A stretch of 64,000 nt of DNA, from contig NZ_VFOL01000001.1 in NCBI RefSeq assembly GCF_006716065.1, forward strand, positions 3,658,001-3,722,000, written 5' to 3'. The stretch is from Salinispora arenicola (GTDB lineage: Bacteria; Actinomycetota; Actinomycetes; Mycobacteriales; Micromonosporaceae). This document shows, piece after piece, positions 45,537 to 53,769 of the stretch. The translations under genes were made by a program, and so were the position numbers. The notes beneath the pieces are model-generated. The model ran no database searches and was not told where the DNA came from. It saw only the letters and a program-made list of their open reading frames with translations. The stretch's first letter is position 1; every line of letters starts with the position of its first letter.

Positions 45537-46526
45537 GTGACCGAGATGGTTGCCACCGAAGCAGACTTCGACCATGCGCCCGGCCTGCTGGACGGTGCCG
45601 CCAACCTGGCTCTGACAGTGGAGCAGTGTGACCTCGGCTACTGGTTCCGGGAGGTGGCCCAGGGAACCCTGCGCGGTCGGCCGCTCGGCTACTCCGGCGA
45701 GCTGGTCACCCCCGACTACATGCGCGAGCCCGGCCCGCTCAACGAGGCGCTGCGCTTGGAGCTGGCGTACCGCTCGCTGGATGAGGAGGCCGCGACCCGG
45801 GTTTTGGCCTACTACGTGACCACCGCCCCCGACATTCCCGAACTCGAGTTCTTCAGCACCCAGCTGCTGGACGAGGCCCGCCACCATATGATCTTTAGGA
45901 ATCACCTGCTCAACGTAGGTGTGCCCAAAGGCGAGCTGATGGACTTCGTGCGCCGTGCCGGCGCCGAATACCAGCGCAGGGTGCTGCGACCGGTGCAGGA
46001 CTTCGCGATCACGCTCGTGCGAGACGAGGGGGACTTCGTCGGCGCGGTCGTCGCCTTCGCGGTCATCATCGAGGGGGTCCTGGCAGCCTCCACCGAACTC
46101 AGCGAACGCAAGTGGGGTGTGCTGGACCCGGTCGCGGGGGAGATCGCCCGGGGCGCCGCCATCGACGAGATTCGTCACCTGGCGGTCGGCAGCTCGTACG
46201 TACGGGACCACTTGATCAAGCACCCGGAGGATCGGGGGCACGTGCTCGAGGTGCTGCGCCGGGGCCGGCAACTGTGGGATCAGCTGGAGGACGAGGAGTT
46301 CGTCATGCACCGGGAACGGCTGTTCCAGGAGGGTATGCAGCCGCATGCCGAGGCGTTGCGTGACTACGAGATCTTCCCGGGACGCCGGCTGATCGACACC
46401 ACGCCGCAGGAGCGCTGGGAGCTGGCGGCGAAGTGGAACGACGACCTGGCCGACGCCCGGCTGAGGTTCATGGGCCTGCCGGAGGCGATCGATCTGCTGC
46501 GGGCCAAGGCTCCCCGGATTCTGTGA
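45537..46526 (+). CDS. Ferritin-like di-iron protein (VlmB-like)
   Basis: A protein of 329 residues from GTG 45537, AGAGGAG 9 bp upstream. Two carboxylate-histidine pairs typical of ferritin-like di-iron enzymes are visible: FFSTQLLDEARHHMIFRN and AAIDEIRHLAVGSSY, each with ExxH, plus Glu in VIIEGVLAAS. It has no membrane segment. VlmB/VlmG-type proteins of valanimycin and the di-iron N-oxygenases of azoxy pathways belong here. It probably oxidises nitrogen (hydroxylamine or hydrazine to azoxy). It is the last gene of the operon starting at 43283. Assignment to the family is strong, the exact reaction is inferred. Confidence 0.8.
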   Translation: MTEMVATEADFDHAPGLLDGAANLALTVEQCDLGYWFREVAQGTLRGRPLGYSGELVTPDYMREPGPLNEALRLELAYRSLDEEAATRVLAYYVTTAPDIPELEFFSTQLLDEARHHMIFRNHLLNVGVPKGELMDFVRRAGAEYQRRVLRPVQDFAITLVRDEGDFVGAVVAFAVIIEGVLAASTELSERKWGVLDPVAGEIARGAAIDEIRHLAVGSSYVRDHLIKHPEDRGHVLEVLRRGRQLWDQLEDEEFVMHRERLFQEGMQPHAEALRDYEIFPGRRLIDTTPQERWELAAKWNDDLADARLRFMGLPEAIDLLRAKAPRIL

Positions 46527-46835
46527 GGGCCGACCGAGCGGTCGACGAGGCCGGCGATGAGTGTCCGCTCGACTGTGCACCTGCTGCGCCCTACCCGGAC
46601 CACGTCCCACGGCATTGTCATGATCACCTGGCTCTGTTTCCCCGTTGGCTACGCCGCGATCAGCTGACACGTGGCCCGGAGAAAGGCGGACCCTCATCGG
46701 CATGAAACCTCGAACGTCATCGACTCGGCACATTCTGCTCATTACCATCGCGACAGGGTTCGCACGTGCGTCCACACTCAGATCAGGAGGGTGCGAGCGC
46801 GTTCTGCTGCTTCCGGTACGAAAGTGAGGAGCCGC
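46527..46835. other. Intergenic region before the DNA-repair fusion gene
   Basis: About 310 bp. An AGGAG site precedes ATG 46836. No SARP-like repeat and no hairpin were found, so the repair gene seems to have an independent promoter. An in-frame extension upstream of 46836 has poor composition. Confidence 0.4.
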
Positions 46836-48167
46836 ATGGGTGCCGACGTGGGCTTCGCGATGTTCGATACGGCGATCGGTCGGTGCGCGATTGCATGGTG
46901 CGGCGACCGCGTCGTGGGCACCCAGCTCCCCGAGACGAGCAGCGCCAAGACCCGGCAGCGGATGCAGACCCGGTTTCCCCGCACCCGGGAGGCCATTCCG
47001 CCGGCCGACATCGCCCGGGTGGTGAACGATCTGGTGGCCCTCCTGTCCGGGCAGCCGAGTGACCTCGGCGCTGTTTCGCTGGACCTCGACGGGCTGCCGC
47101 CGTTCCGCCGCCGGGTCTACGAGGCTGCGCGACGGATCCCGGCCGGCGACACCGTGACCTATGGGGCGCTGGCCCGCACCATCGGCGCACCCGGCTCCGC
47201 CCGTTCCGTGGGGAACGCGCTAGGGCGCAACCCGTTCCCCATCATCGTCCCGTGCCACCGGGTCGTCGCCGCGAACGGCCGGCCCGGCGGCTTCACCGCG
47301 GCGGGGGGCGTGGGCATCAAACTGCGAATCCTGGACATCGAGAACGCCGCATCCACCAACGCTGCGCCGGCCAGGACTACCTCGGCCAGGACTACATCGG
47401 CCAGGAGCGCGCCAGCCAGGAGCGCGCCGGACAAGACGTCGTCGAAGACGGCGTCGGCCACGACTGCGTCGGCGGCCGGCAGCGCCGCCAACCCGCTGGC
47501 TGGCGCGGAGACACCCGCGGGCCGGCTCGGGTTCGACCCGGCGGCTGCGGTCGCGCGCCTGCGCCGCGCGGACCAGGTCCTCGCCGCGCAGATGCACCGG
47601 CTGGGACCCTTCGACCTGCCGGTGCGGCCGACCTTCTCGGTGTTCGACATGCTTGCCGAGGCGATCGTCCACCAGCAGTTGAGCACCAAGGCTGCAGCGA
47701 CCATCTTTGGCCGGCTGCGCGCGCTCGGCGCGGGGGCCGGCGGCCGGCCCACCCCAGCCCGGATCCTTCGTGCCAGCGACGACGAGTTGCGGGCGGTCGG
47801 GCTGTCCCGGGCCAAGGTCCTCGCCCTGCAAGACCTCGCCAACCGCGCCGACCGCGGAGCCCTACCCGGGCTCGACGAGCTTGCCGGGATGGACGACGAC
47901 AGCATCGTCGCCCGGCTGACGGAGGTGCGCGGCATCGGGCGGTGGTCGGCGGAGATGTTCCTGATCTTCCGGCTTGGCCGCCCCGACGTCCTGCCGCTGG
48001 CCGACCAGGGTCTGCGGCGGGGCGTCGGGCTGCTCTACGGGATAGCTCCGATCCCCACTCCGGAGCAGGTGGCGGAGCTGGGGGAGCGGTGGCGGCCGTA
48101 CCGGACGGTGGCCAGCTGGTACCTGTGGCGGGCGGTCGAGTTGGAGCGGAACCCGGCAGGCGGATGA
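46836..48167 (+). CDS. Fused O6-alkylguanine alkyltransferase and AlkA-type glycosylase
   Basis: A protein of 443 residues from ATG 46836 (AGGAG, 5-bp spacing). Residues 1-165 carry the Ogt/MGMT domain: DTVTYGALARTIGAPGSARS and the cysteine-acceptor motif IVPCHRVV. A disordered Ala/Ser/Thr/Lys linker follows. Residues ~225-443 carry an HhH-GPD glycosylase: AIVHQQLSTKAAATIFGRL, the hairpin LTEVRGIGRWSAEMFLIF and the catalytic Asp in LPLADQGLRRG. Together they would repair O6-alkylguanine and N-alkylated purines. Such fusions occur elsewhere in actinobacteria. Azoxy compounds can act as alkylating agents, so its presence in the cluster suggests self-protection. Confidence 0.88.
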   Translation: MGADVGFAMFDTAIGRCAIAWCGDRVVGTQLPETSSAKTRQRMQTRFPRTREAIPPADIARVVNDLVALLSGQPSDLGAVSLDLDGLPPFRRRVYEAARRIPAGDTVTYGALARTIGAPGSARSVGNALGRNPFPIIVPCHRVVAANGRPGGFTAAGGVGIKLRILDIENAASTNAAPARTTSARTTSARSAPARSAPDKTSSKTASATTASAAGSAANPLAGAETPAGRLGFDPAAAVARLRRADQVLAAQMHRLGPFDLPVRPTFSVFDMLAEAIVHQQLSTKAAATIFGRLRALGAGAGGRPTPARILRASDDELRAVGLSRAKVLALQDLANRADRGALPGLDELAGMDDDSIVARLTEVRGIGRWSAEMFLIFRLGRPDVLPLADQGLRRGVGLLYGIAPIPTPEQVAELGERWRPYRTVASWYLWRAVELERNPAGG

Positions 48168-48192
48168 GCCGCACCGGGCCCCTACGGAAGCC

Positions 48193-48357
48193 TTAGGACG
48201 ATGCGCCGGCGTCGTAGGAGCGGCGCAGCAACTGCTCCAGCTCGGCGAGCACCTGGTCGGCCGTAGCACCCGCCGCACGGTCGTCCGGTGCGGCGGCGCA
48301 GGCTCCGAAGCACTCGGCCAATCGTTCGCTGAGGGCCTCGATCTTGGCGTTGGACAC
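48193..48357 (-). CDS. 54-residue small protein co-transcribed with the VlmA-like gene
   Basis: GTG 48357 is preceded at 5 bp by GAGGAGG (48369-48363), one of the best ribosome-binding sites in the window. The product (start MSNAKIEALSERLAECFGAC, then a short acidic/Ala-rich turn and DQVLAELEQLLRRSYDAG) should form two amphipathic helices joined by a loop, with two Cys in the first helix. It lies 34 bp downstream of the VlmA-like stop, on the same strand, so it is probably translated from the same mRNA. I recognise no family. The helix-loop-helix size fits a protein partner or carrier, but no phosphopantetheine site (DSL-type) is present. Confidence 0.65.
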   Translation of the reverse strand: MSNAKIEALSERLAECFGACAAAPDDRAAGATADQVLAELEQLLRRSYDAGASS

Positions 48358-48391
48358 GTTGACCTCCTCAATCATCTTGTTGGGGCAGGGC

Positions 48392-49390
48392 TCACACGGC
48401 GTTGCAGGCGCGGAAGATCGCGACCAGCGCGGGGATACTCGCGCCATGCTGGAAGCCGATGTACTCACCCGTGATGTGGCTGGGGGCCCACTTCTGCTTG
48501 TACGCCAGTTGGGTCTGTGCGGGGTAGACCGCCTCCCCGTGCTGCCACAGGTAGCGCATGAACTGGTGGAAGGCGCGGCTGTAGTCGCCAAACCGGGGCA
48601 GTCTCTCCAGCTCGGTGAAGGGCGTGAAGCCGAAGTGCAGCCAGTGCACGCCCTCGGCGATGAACGTGTCGATCGCCGCCCGGTTGATCGCTTCCATCGT
48701 GCCGGGCGGTGCGTCCGGCTGGCGGCGGGTCAGGTCGTGTAGCCATCCCTGGTGCCTGCCGTACACCGGCGAGTAGGTGATGTAGCCCATGAGTCGGTCG
48801 CCGATGGCCGCCACGAACAGCCGGCGCAGCGACTGGTGGCGGTCGCCGTACTGGCCCACCAGGAATTCCAGTGGTTTGGCACCATCACCTTTAGTGCCCA
48901 GCCAGGCGGCGTCCAGTGCCTGCACCCGCTCGTACCAGTCCTCCAGCGGTGCCTCCCGGACCACGAGGCCGGTTCGGTGGGCCCGAGAGATCTTGTTGCG
49001 AAGCTGCATGAATGCCGTCCCGCGCAGCGAGAACCGGGTCAGGTCGACGGCGAACGAGGCACCCATCTGGTTGACCGTGAATCCGCCCGCGAGGTAGTCG
49101 GGGGCGTCGGCGGCCTGGATCTGTACGGCGACCACCTCGCGATCGCGCTCAGCGGCGAACGCGACGAACGCGTTCAGCAGCTTGCCGCGGTCGCCCGGTG
49201 CGGCGAACGGGCCGGCGAACTGCACCAGGTACCGCCCCGCCTCGCGGTAGACGATGACGCCCGGGATCCCCTCCGCGTGGAAGTACCGGTTACCCGAGTT
49301 CAATGCTAGGAATGCACTCGGATTGTCTGACTCCGTATAGTCCTGGAGGGCTGCCAGGACGATATTGGATTCGCTAGGTGAACCGTTCAT
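48392..49390 (-). CDS. VlmA-like aminoacyl-tRNA-dependent transferase (DUF2156/LPG-synthase fold)
   Basis: A protein of 332 residues from ATG 49390, preceded by GGGACGAC; an in-frame start at 49453 is less likely. The tandem GNAT-like pattern of the lysyl-phosphatidylglycerol synthase family (MprF C-terminal domain) is seen in NSGNRYFHAEGIPGVIVYRE, MQLRNKISRAHRTGLVVRE, GDRLMGYITYSPVYG and HWLHFGFTPF, ending QLAYKQKWAP. There are no membrane helices, so it is not a lipid flippase. VlmA of valanimycin belongs to this family and transfers serine from seryl-tRNA to isobutylhydroxylamine. The same role is likely, with the tRNA-like RNA 5 kb away as a possible donor. Confidence 0.82.
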   Translation of the reverse strand: MNGSPSESNIVLAALQDYTESDNPSAFLALNSGNRYFHAEGIPGVIVYREAGRYLVQFAGPFAAPGDRGKLLNAFVAFAAERDREVVAVQIQAADAPDYLAGGFTVNQMGASFAVDLTRFSLRGTAFMQLRNKISRAHRTGLVVREAPLEDWYERVQALDAAWLGTKGDGAKPLEFLVGQYGDRHQSLRRLFVAAIGDRLMGYITYSPVYGRHQGWLHDLTRRQPDAPPGTMEAINRAAIDTFIAEGVHWLHFGFTPFTELERLPRFGDYSRAFHQFMRYLWQHGEAVYPAQTQLAYKQKWAPSHITGEYIGFQHGASIPALVAIFRACNAV

Positions 49391-49475
49391 AATGTCGTCC
49401 CATCTGATGCGGTGGCCGATCCAGTTATTGCACAGGTGAGTGCTGCGGAACAAGGGTTACGCGGGTGGGAGTTCG

Positions 49476-49518
49476 GTCAGGCTGCCGTCAGTGTCCCGTC
49501 AGGATGACGAATGATAAT
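49476..49518 (+). promoter_or_regulatory. SARP-type promoter P1 of the sulfotransferase operon
   Basis: Perfect GTCAG units at 49476, 49487 and 49498 (11-bp spacing), then after 10 bp the -10-like GATAAT (49513-49518). This is the cleanest SARP site in the window. Confidence 0.7.
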
Positions 49519-49552
49519 GGCGTCCGTTCGTGTTAAGACGGTTATGGGGAGC

Positions 49553-49595
49553 GTCAGTGCGACGTCAGTAAACGGTAAGTATGGGCTGCCAAAAT
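49553..49595 (+). promoter_or_regulatory. SARP-type promoter P2 of the sulfotransferase operon
   Basis: GTCAG at 49553 and 49564, GTAAG at 49575 (11-bp spacing), then CAAAAT (49590-49595) after 10 bp. It lies 77 bp downstream of P1 in the same orientation, so the operon seems to have tandem SARP promoters. Confidence 0.6.
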
Positions 49596-49670
49596 CGTCG
49601 TCATAACTCTTCACGCCTGCTGGCGTAATGACCCGCCGCCGTCCCGAGGTAATTGCGGAAGGTAGGGACC

Positions 49671-50858
49671 GTGACCCGTTCACTGGACCGAAACGATGCG
49701 CGGTCGCTCGATCCTGACGAGGTGGTCCGGCTGGCCTCGGACACAGTGGGTGGCGAGCCCGATGCGGACCCGGAGGTCGTCGCCGGACTGCGCCGGCTCA
49801 CCGCCGCCTTGGACGCGGAGGCCCGGCTGACCGACGACGGACTCGCCCGGACCCGCACGGCCCTCGTGCAGGCGTTGACCAATCACCACCGAGTACGCCA
49901 CATGACGGCGTCCCGGCCCCTTCCCCCGCTGCCGCGGCCGTTGGTGATCACGGGTTTGCTCCGCACCGGCACCACGTTCCTGCACAACCTGCTGTCCCAG
50001 CACCCAAAGCTGCGTACGCCGAGGCTGTGGGAGCTGATGCACCCGGCGGATCCCCGTCCCGAGTCGCAGTTGGTGCGCGAGTGCGAGCGGTACGTCGCGG
50101 AGTACTACCGCGCGGCGCCCGGTTTCCGCGCCATCCATCACCTCGACGCGCGGCACGGCGAGGAGTGCCACCGGCTGACCGCCAACACGTTCCGGCACTT
50201 CATCTACGGCCTGCGGTACCGGGTGCCTGGCTATCTCGGCTGGCTGGCGGAACAGCCGATGGCGCCCGCCTACGCGCATCACCGTGCCGCCCTGCAGTGT
50301 CTGCTCGCCCGGCCCACCGCGGACGCGGACGCGGCAGAGCCGTACGCGGTGCTGCTGAAGTGCCCGTCGCATCTGTGGCACCTCGATGAACTGACCCGGA
50401 GCTTCCCGGACGCTACGGTGGTCCGGCTGCATCGCGATCCGACGGTGGCCATACCGAGCGTGTGCAGCCTGACGGCGACCATCCGGGCGGCTCGGTCCCG
50501 CCAAGTCGACCCCGCCGAGATCGGCCAGGAGTGGCTGGCGCGGGTGGCGGCGGTGCTACCCGGTCTGCGCCGCGGCCGCGGCGCAGACCGGGCGCCGCTG
50601 GACGTGCGCTACCCGGACCTCGTCGCCGACCCGCTCGGCGTCGCCGAGCGGGTGTGTGACCACGCCGGGGTACCGATGACCGACGCCGCCCGTGACGCGA
50701 TGACCCGGTTCGTCATCGCGGGGGCCGGTCGGCCGCAGGAACGCCACCGGTATCGGGTCGAGTCGTTTGGCCTGCGCCCGACGGAGCTGGCGGACCGCTT
50801 CTCCGGCTACCTAGCCGAGTTCGAGTTGACCCCGGAGTTCGAGGAAGGACGATCGTGA
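49671..50858 (+). CDS. Sulfotransferase family protein
   Basis: A protein of 395 residues from GTG 49671 (GGTAGGGA upstream). The PAPS 5'-phosphosulfate loop is VITGLLRTGTTFLHNLLSQH near residue 93, and a 3'-phosphate region is suggested by FPDATVVRLHRDP with a nearby Ser (TVAIPSVCSL). It belongs to the broad actinobacterial sulfotransferase group that includes enzymes acting on small molecules and lipids. It heads a six-gene, tightly coupled operon under two SARP-type promoters. It may sulfate an alcohol to create a leaving group for later elimination or substitution, or act on the final product. Confidence 0.82.
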   Translation: MTRSLDRNDARSLDPDEVVRLASDTVGGEPDADPEVVAGLRRLTAALDAEARLTDDGLARTRTALVQALTNHHRVRHMTASRPLPPLPRPLVITGLLRTGTTFLHNLLSQHPKLRTPRLWELMHPADPRPESQLVRECERYVAEYYRAAPGFRAIHHLDARHGEECHRLTANTFRHFIYGLRYRVPGYLGWLAEQPMAPAYAHHRAALQCLLARPTADADAAEPYAVLLKCPSHLWHLDELTRSFPDATVVRLHRDPTVAIPSVCSLTATIRAARSRQVDPAEIGQEWLARVAAVLPGLRRGRGADRAPLDVRYPDLVADPLGVAERVCDHAGVPMTDAARDAMTRFVIAGAGRPQERHRYRVESFGLRPTELADRFSGYLAEFELTPEFEEGRS

Positions 50859-52084
50859 CCGCAACCGCAGACAACGCCCGCACCCGCGCCACCGTCATGG
50901 TGGGGAAGGTCAACCGGAGCGCCGGGGACGACCCGGTCCGCATCGGCATCCTCACCCCGCTGACCCCGCCGGGCGACCCGACCGCCGGCGAACTGGTGGT
51001 CCGGGGCGCCTGTTTGGGCGCGGAGTACGTCCGCGAGCACGACCTCGCCGGCGGTCGCGGCGTGCAGTTCGTGCTCTACGACGACCAGGCCACCGCCGCG
51101 CAGGAGGGCATGGCCCGCTCGTCGGCGGCGCAGATGACCAAGCTTGCCCTCGTCGACGACGTGGTCGCGGTGATGGGACAGTGGCACCTGCGGACCACCC
51201 CGTGGGTGGTCGATGTGGCGACCCGTTACGACGTGCCGATCTTCATCGAGAACGGGCACAGCGACGTCACCGCAGAGCGGCGTCGCAACGTCTTTCGCGC
51301 GTACTTCAGCATCGCCGACCGGGTGCCGGTGATGCTCGACTTCGCCGCCACGCAGGGCATGCGTCGGGTCGGTCTGATCGCCTCCGACACCGTCTTCGGC
51401 CAGATGATGGCCGACACCCTGGTCCGGTACGGCACCGAGCGGCACGGCATGGAATTCCTGCGCTTCGACTTCCCGCAGGACGACACCGACAACTTCACCG
51501 AGCAGCTCAAAGGCATCCAGCAGTTCGAGCCCGACCTGTTCATCAACGGCGGCGTCGTCCGTACGAACTATCTGATCATCGAGCAGGCAGCGGCGCTGGG
51601 CATCCTGCCGGGCACCCCGATGATGGTGACCTTCGGTTTCCCGCTGCGGTCGGAGGACTTTTGGCGCCTCTCGGGGCCGGTCGGCGTCGGCACTATGTGG
51701 CCGGCGATGCGCTACCGACCGTCGTGGCAGGGACTCACCGACGTCGCGCACTGGTTCATTGACCGGTACAGCACCCGGTACGGATCGTTCCCGCCGGACA
51801 CCGCGCTGACCCACTTCACCGACGTCACCGTCATCGCCCGGGCCGTCGCCGCCTCGTCGGGCAGCCGGGCCGACGTTCTCGACGCGCTGGAGCGGATGTC
51901 GTTCGACACGTGGCGCGGTCCGATCCGCTACGAGCGCGGCGCCGAGCACTGGCACCATGCGGCGCCGGAACTGGTGCTACTGCAGTACCAGCGGTTGGGG
52001 CAGACGTTCGATGAGTCGGCGATCATCTTCCCGCGGACGGAGGCCACGGCACCGTACCGGGCGCCCGGAGGGGGCGGGGTATGA
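50855..52084 (+). CDS. Amino-acid/amide-binding protein fold without signal peptide
   Basis: A protein of 409 residues, GTG 50855 overlapping the previous stop (GTGA). The type 1 periplasmic-binding fold (LivJ/urea-amide binding family) is seen in RIGILTPLTPPGDPTAGELV, DDVVAVMGQWHLRTTPWVVD, RVGLIASDTVFGQMMAD and LKGIQQFEPDLFINGG. Normal members begin with a secretion or lipoprotein signal and sit beside permease genes. Here the N-terminus is polar (MTATADNARTRATVMVGKVN) and no permease is present. It is thus probably cytoplasmic and may have been recruited as an enzyme or intermediate-binding protein. That role is inference. Confidence 0.75.
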   Translation: MTATADNARTRATVMVGKVNRSAGDDPVRIGILTPLTPPGDPTAGELVVRGACLGAEYVREHDLAGGRGVQFVLYDDQATAAQEGMARSSAAQMTKLALVDDVVAVMGQWHLRTTPWVVDVATRYDVPIFIENGHSDVTAERRRNVFRAYFSIADRVPVMLDFAATQGMRRVGLIASDTVFGQMMADTLVRYGTERHGMEFLRFDFPQDDTDNFTEQLKGIQQFEPDLFINGGVVRTNYLIIEQAAALGILPGTPMMVTFGFPLRSEDFWRLSGPVGVGTMWPAMRYRPSWQGLTDVAHWFIDRYSTRYGSFPPDTALTHFTDVTVIARAVAASSGSRADVLDALERMSFDTWRGPIRYERGAEHWHHAAPELVLLQYQRLGQTFDESAIIFPRTEATAPYRAPGGGGV

Positions 52085-53769
52085 CCGACGGCGCGCCGGC
52101 ACCGGTCCCGGCGGGCGCGACCGTCGTGGCCAGCCTGCGGGAGTACGACGTCGACCGGGTGTTCTGCGTCGCCGGGGAGAGCTACCTGCCGATCCTCGAC
52201 GCCCTGCATGACGAGCCCCGGGTGGACGTGGTGACCTGCCGGCATGAGGGATCGGCCGGCTTTATGGCGCTGGCCGACGCCAAGCTTGCCGGCCGGGTCG
52301 GGGTCGCGATGGTCAGCCGAGGGCCCGGCGCGGCCAATGCCGCGATCGCCGTGCATGCCGCCCGTGAAGACGGTGCCCCGTTGCTGCTTGTGGTGGGCGG
52401 TGTCCCGCGGCGCAATACGGACCGCGACCCATTTCAGGGCGTGGACTGTGGCCGGCTCTTCGGCGGCGTCGCCAAGGCGGTGTGGACGTTGCATGACCCA
52501 GCGGACACCGCCGAGTTCGTCGCCCGCGCTGTGCGCACCGCCGAGTCCGGCACGCCCGGACCGGTCGTGCTGACCGTGCCGGAGGACGTCATCGGCCGCG
52601 CCGACCCGCTTGCCCTGCCGGCCTGCCGAGCGGCGGTCGCCCCGCCCCGGGTCGGCGCGGCGGCGTTGGGTCGGGCCGCCGAGCTGATGGCCGGGGCGCG
52701 CCGCCCGCTGCTGATCGCCGGCCCGCAGCTTGACCATCCGCGCGGCCGGGACGCTCTGCGTGCGTTCGCCGAACGGCACACGGTACCGGTGGTCACCGCG
52801 AACAAGTGCCAGCACCTGCTGCCCAACCGCCACCCGCACTACGCCGGGCACCTGCACAACGCCACGCCCATGGCGCAGGCCGAGGCCTTCGGTGCCGCCG
52901 ACGTCATCCTGGCCGTCGGCACCGCTTTGGACGGCACCACCACGCTGCGGCGGCGGCTGCCTGCGCGGGGACAGACCCTGATCCATGTCCACCCCGATCC
53001 GGCCTGGCTGGACACCTACCATCCGGTCACGCTCGGCGCCGTCGGCGATCCCGCCATGTTCCTGACCGACCTGACCGGAGCGCCAGCCGTACTGGACAGC
53101 CGGGCCGAGTGGATCGCCCGGCTGCACCGAATCGAGGCCGACAAGGCGGTCTGGCGACCCGTCACGGCCCCGGACGGTGTGGTGTTCGGCGAGGTCGCCG
53201 CGGCACTCGACGAGTTGACCGGTGGGCATCTCACGCTGGTGGTCGACTCCGGCACCTTTACCAGCTGGCTCTACCGGTATGTCCGCTTTGGCGAACGCGG
53301 CCGCCTGCTCGGCGTCGCGTCCAGCGCGATGGGCTTTGCTGTTGGCGCCGGTGTCGCGGCCGCACTGCGGGATGCGGCCGTACCGACCGTCGCGGTGGTC
53401 GGCGACGGCGGACTGGTGATGAACCTCGGTGAGCTGACAACCGCGGTGCAGCGACAGGTGCCGGTCACCTACGTAGTCGCGGACAACCGCAGCTATGCCA
53501 CCATCCGCCTCCATCAGGAACGTGACCATCCGGGCCGGCCGATCGGTACCGAGCTGGCCAACCCGGACTTCGCCCGGCTGGCCGAGGCGTTCGGTGCGCT
53601 CGCATTCACCGTGCAGCACCCGGACGAGGTGCGCCCGTGCCTGGCGAAGGCCCTCGCGCATCCCGGTCCCGCGCTGGTGTGGGTGCGGACCAGCCTCGAA
53701 TTCATCACCGCGTACCGCCGCCTGTCGACGGTGTCGGAAGCACGCCATGCCGGGGGAGGGGCGTCGTGA
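52081..53769 (+). CDS. Thiamin-diphosphate-dependent enzyme (acetolactate-synthase-like)
   Basis: A protein of 562 residues. ATG 52081 overlaps the preceding stop (ATGA). ThDP family layout: the activating Glu in CRHEGSAGFMALADAKLAG near residue 55, RGPGAANAAIAVHAARED, a central nucleotide-like domain, and the ThDP/Mg2+ motif VGDGGLVMNLGELTTAV near 440 with a following Asn. The family includes acetolactate synthase, benzoylformate decarboxylase and sulfopyruvate decarboxylase. It would decarboxylate a 2-oxo acid and either release an aldehyde or join it to a second carbonyl. The substrate cannot be predicted. Confidence 0.85.
   Translation: MTDGAPAPVPAGATVVASLREYDVDRVFCVAGESYLPILDALHDEPRVDVVTCRHEGSAGFMALADAKLAGRVGVAMVSRGPGAANAAIAVHAAREDGAPLLLVVGGVPRRNTDRDPFQGVDCGRLFGGVAKAVWTLHDPADTAEFVARAVRTAESGTPGPVVLTVPEDVIGRADPLALPACRAAVAPPRVGAAALGRAAELMAGARRPLLIAGPQLDHPRGRDALRAFAERHTVPVVTANKCQHLLPNRHPHYAGHLHNATPMAQAEAFGAADVILAVGTALDGTTTLRRRLPARGQTLIHVHPDPAWLDTYHPVTLGAVGDPAMFLTDLTGAPAVLDSRAEWIARLHRIEADKAVWRPVTAPDGVVFGEVAAALDELTGGHLTLVVDSGTFTSWLYRYVRFGERGRLLGVASSAMGFAVGAGVAAALRDAAVPTVAVVGDGGLVMNLGELTTAVQRQVPVTYVVADNRSYATIRLHQERDHPGRPIGTELANPDFARLAEAFGALAFTVQHPDEVRPCLAKALAHPGPALVWVRTSLEFITAYRRLSTVSEARHAGGGAS

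Noticed and set aside
45210..46775. A 521-codon minus-strand frame antisense to the di-iron gene
   Set aside because: Rich in His, Gln and Arg with no motif, whereas the plus strand shows the ExxH iron-binding pairs and a good ribosome-binding site.
51928..53748. A 606-codon minus-strand frame antisense to the ThDP enzyme gene
   Set aside because: It has no family signature. The plus-strand gene shows the ThDP motif and coupled starts.
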